Assembly: GCA_022841795.1 (NCBI GenBank) | Contig: JALHQU010000046.1 | Location: forward strand, 1-35,469 | Source: Fimbriiglobus sp. | GTDB taxonomy: Bacteria > Planctomycetota > Planctomycetia > Gemmatales > Gemmataceae | DNA: 35,469 nt | Reading direction: 5' to 3' | Shown here: positions 34,043-35,469 of the stretch, piece after piece | Numbering within the stretch: the stretch's first letter is position 1 | How the letters are laid out: each line of letters begins with the position of its first letter | Translations under genes and position numbers: made by a program | Notes under the pieces: model-generated | Told to the model about the DNA's origin: nothing | What the model saw: the letters and a program-made list of their open reading frames with translations, nothing else | Database searches by the model: none

Positions 34043-34133
34043 GAGGCGGTGTCTTCGCTGGTGTCCCGCCTTCAGGCCGTTCTTTTCTGCCTCGGAAGAC
34101 CACCTGAAGGCGGGACACCAGCGCAGACACCTC
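34043..34133. repeat. Inverted repeat after the lipocalin-like gene
   Basis: CGCTGGTGTCCCGCCTTCAGG (34056-34076, last base excluded from the quoted core of 20) pairs exactly with 34103-34123; pairing continues outward with gaps to GAGG (34043) and CCTC (34130-34133). It begins just after the stop codon and may serve as a terminator. Confidence 0.65.
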
Positions 34134-34176
34134 GACCGCGGCTTGGGTAGGTGCCGCGAGCCGAGCGGCACCCGCG

Positions 34177-34243
34177 GAGTGTGGTCCGCACACGCCGTGC
34201 GCGGGTCCGGATAGACCGCACACGGCGTGTGCGGACCACACTC
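34177..34243. repeat. Inverted repeat with 27-bp arms between convergent genes
   Basis: Arms 34177-34203 and 34217-34243 differ at one base and begin GAGTGTGGTCCGCACACG. They lie between the convergent lipocalin-like and TetR genes. Fragments of the inner sequence (CACGGCGTGTGC) recur near 3723 and 33694, so this may be part of a dispersed family. Confidence 0.7.
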
Positions 34244-34255
34244 ACGATCCGGTAG

Positions 34256-34834
34256 TCACCCCGGCCGCAGGCCGGCCCACACCGCGTCCACCATCTCCCG
34301 CAACTCCCGCTCGTGGGTGGCGGTCCGCTTGCCGCCACTCATCGCTCCGCTCAGCCCCCAGTCGTGGGCGAGCGAAATCAGCAGCCGGGCGACCGTGGTC
34401 GCGTCGGCCACGGCGATCTGCCCGCGGTCGGCCAGCATCCGCAGCCGGTTCGCCAGTCCGTCCCGCAGCGACTGCGGCCCGCCCGGCCGCCCCACCTTGC
34501 TCGGGTCGAACGCCGGGTGGGTCATCAGCCGCAGGGCGACCGGGATCACCTCGGCGAAGTGCCGGCCGAGCCGCACGATCAAATCCGACAGGTGGCGGCG
34601 GGCGTCGGCCGGCGGGTCGGGCGGGCCGAGCAGCCGATCCACGTCCGGCGGGGGCGGCAGCATGGCGGCGAAGAACAGGTCGTCCTTGTTCCCGAACCGC
34701 TGGTACAGCACCGCCTCGGAGATGCCGGCGGCGTCGGCGATCTGGCGGGTGGTGGCGGTGTGCCCGTGCCCGCGGAACACCGCCCGCGCCGCCGCCAGGA
34801 TGGCGTCGTCGGTGATCGTCTTGTGCCGGCCCAT
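34256..34834 (-). CDS. TetR-family transcriptional regulator
   Basis: A 192-residue repressor. The N-terminal DNA-binding domain (about 5-55) is typical: TDDAILAAARAVFRGHGHTA, then TTRQIADAAGISEAVLYQRF as the helix-turn-helix, then GNKDDLFFAAM. The C-terminal ligand domain is variable and does not reveal the ligand; it includes a Pro-rich loop (PPPPDVDRLLGPPDPP). The gene diverges from the small exported protein at 34953, and an AT-rich inverted repeat in the shared region is a likely operator for both. No Shine-Dalgarno precedes the ATG at 34834; TACACT ends 7 nt before it, in the same CCGGCTACACTGGC context seen at 25757, so the transcript may be leaderless. Confidence 0.92.
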   Translation of the reverse strand: MGRHKTITDDAILAAARAVFRGHGHTATTRQIADAAGISEAVLYQRFGNKDDLFFAAMLPPPPDVDRLLGPPDPPADARRHLSDLIVRLGRHFAEVIPVALRLMTHPAFDPSKVGRPGGPQSLRDGLANRLRMLADRGQIAVADATTVARLLISLAHDWGLSGAMSGGKRTATHERELREMVDAVWAGLRPG

Positions 34835-34841
34835 GTGAGCC

Positions 34842-34847
34842 AGTGTA
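34842..34847 (-). promoter_or_regulatory. -10-like TACACT placed for a leaderless TetR transcript
   Basis: Read on the minus strand, TACACT is followed by GGCTCAC and the ATG at 34834. The surrounding 14-mer CCGGCTACACTGGC is identical to the one before the gene at 25772. Confidence 0.45.
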
Positions 34848-34869
34848 GCCGGCGGGGGCGGAATTCCAC

Positions 34870-34899
34870 TTGATAAATAAGTGAGCAATCGCTAATTTA
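34870..34899 (+). promoter_or_regulatory. Sigma-70-type promoter overlapped by a likely TetR operator
   Basis: TTGATA (34870-34875) and TAATTT (34893-34898) are separated by exactly 17 nt, a near-ideal housekeeping promoter for the gene at 34953. Over the same bases lies the inverted repeat TAAATAAG (34874-34881) and CTAATTTA (34892-34899), 10 nt apart and with one mismatch, and within it TGAGC-AATC-GCTAA pairs partly again. A repressor bound here would block the promoter. The segment is strikingly A/T-rich in a GC-rich genome. Autoregulation by the adjacent TetR protein is inference. Confidence 0.65.
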
Positions 34900-34952
34900 C
34901 TCTCGCTCCGCTCGCTGGCGGGGCAACCACGATTCGCACAGGAGGAGAACCG

Positions 34953-35396
34953 ATGTCGCTGCACAACCTGACCCGCCGTCGCGTGCTGGGGGTACTCGGC
35001 CTGGCCGCCGTGCTCGCCCCGTTCGCCGTCGCCGACGACAAGAAGGAGGACAAGAAGGCCGCCCCGGCCGGGGCGTGGGCGAAGAAGGAGGGGCAGGCGC
35101 ACCTGGAGTTCGCCGACAAGGGGGTGCTCAAGTTCCACCCGCACGGGGACAAGGCCGACCTGGTCGTCGTGTGCAGCTTCACCACCGGGAAGGACGGGGT
35201 GGTGAAGGTGAAGGTGACCGACCACGAGGGGGACGACAAGTTCAAGGCGAAGCTGAAGGAGGTGGTGCCGGTGGGCACCGAGTTCCAGTTCAAGTGGGCG
35301 GCGACCGACGACGCCGCGACCGTGGAGGACGTGGACGGGAAGGACGCGGACCGGCTGAAGTCGCACCTGGAAGGCGGGTACGAGAAGAAGAAGTGA
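34953..35396 (+). CDS. Small exported protein, probably under TetR control
   Basis: A 147-residue protein that I do not recognise. It has an N-terminal leader with a twin-arginine-like start (NLTRRRVLGVLGLAAVLAPF, then AVADD), a Lys/Asp-rich linker, and a compact beta domain: AHLEFADKGVLKFHPHGDKA, then LVVVCSFTT, VVKVKVTDHEG and VGTEFQFKWAATDDAATVED. It ends in a charged tail. The domain could be a small lipocalin-like or Ig-like barrel; no catalytic residues stand out. AGGAGGAG lies just before the ATG, the strongest ribosome site in the window. With the strong promoter at 34870 it may be highly made when the TetR repressor is released (inference). A family C repeat follows 17 nt after the stop. 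Confidence 0.83.
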   Translation: MSLHNLTRRRVLGVLGLAAVLAPFAVADDKKEDKKAAPAGAWAKKEGQAHLEFADKGVLKFHPHGDKADLVVVCSFTTGKDGVVKVKVTDHEGDDKFKAKLKEVVPVGTEFQFKWAATDDAATVEDVDGKDADRLKSHLEGGYEKKK

Positions 35397-35412
35397 GAAC
35401 CCGCTCGAAGAG

Positions 35413-35469
35413 CCGACCGCCATCCGGCGGTCGGCGGGCCGCCACAGAGGGCGGCCCCTACGAAAACAG
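35413..35469. repeat. Hairpin / inverted repeat element, family C copy 3, cut by the window end
   Basis: The left hairpin CCGACCGCC-ATCC-GGCGGTCGG (35413-35434) has the same 9-bp arms as the right hairpin of copy 1 (4777-4797). It is joined to the conserved arm GCCGCCACAGAGGGCGGCC and CCTAC (to 35462). The second arm would lie beyond the window. Confidence 0.78.

Overview
The window looks like chromosomal DNA from a high-GC planctomycete, most likely a member of the Gemmata group. I infer this from protein families typical of that lineage: a DUF1501 protein with a twin-arginine leader, a DUF1549/DUF1553 protein, an exported protein with the N-terminal signature EQVEDRCVPA, a PEP-CTERM protein, Asp-box (BNR) repeat proteins, and intergenic spaces full of palindromic repeats. 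Nearly every real gene has strong G/C bias at third codon positions, so long open frames on the opposite strand are common and were left out. No tRNA, rRNA, CRISPR array, transposase, integrase or phage gene was seen.

Layout. 1-4.7 kb: the 5' part of a PAS-PAS histidine kinase (minus strand, running off the left edge), a 249-bp MITE-like repeat, an exported esterase-like alpha/beta hydrolase, an RRM RNA-binding protein and a small unknown protein. 4.9-8.4 kb: a 1076-residue Asp-box repeat protein converging on a 69-residue ribbon-helix-helix-like protein. 9-17.5 kb: five plus-strand genes: a membrane-anchored coiled-coil protein, a PEP-CTERM Asp-box protein, an FHA-GAF histidine kinase and a DUF1501 protein. 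17.9-20.2 kb: a TIGR03364-type FAD oxidoreductase preceded by a GntR/LacI-type regulator. 20.4-24 kb: a tight minus-strand operon of a secreted zincin (HExxH) protein followed by two tandemly duplicated HEAT-like proteins. 24.1-27.6 kb: a multipass HEAT-type membrane protein, a TPR/DUF3299-like exported protein and an Alr4036-class PNPOx-like flavoprotein. 27.6-31.1 kb: the DUF1549/DUF1553 protein and a PLP enzyme of the D-cysteine desulfhydrase/ACC deaminase family. 31.5-35.4 kb: a metzincin protease followed by a small lipocalin-like protein, then a TetR regulator divergent from a small exported protein.

The least ordinary features are these. (1) The zincin plus two HEAT paralogues, an apparent three-gene operon of unknown role. 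(2) The metzincin plus small beta-barrel-like protein, reminiscent only in layout of protease-inhibitor pairs. (3) An identical 29-bp repeat placed twice in one gene, both times in the same frame and both times adding the peptide VNPDRKGGG. (4) Several families of hairpin-forming repeats, some nested in one another. (5) A set of genes without Shine-Dalgarno sequences whose start codons lie 6-7 nt after a -10-like hexamer, which suggests leaderless transcripts. (6) A well-formed TTGATA-N17-TAATTT promoter with an inverted repeat spanning it, between the TetR gene and its divergent neighbour.

Starts were chosen by Shine-Dalgarno position, leader-peptide sense and neighbour spacing. Functions are inferred from recognised motifs only; no database search was possible.
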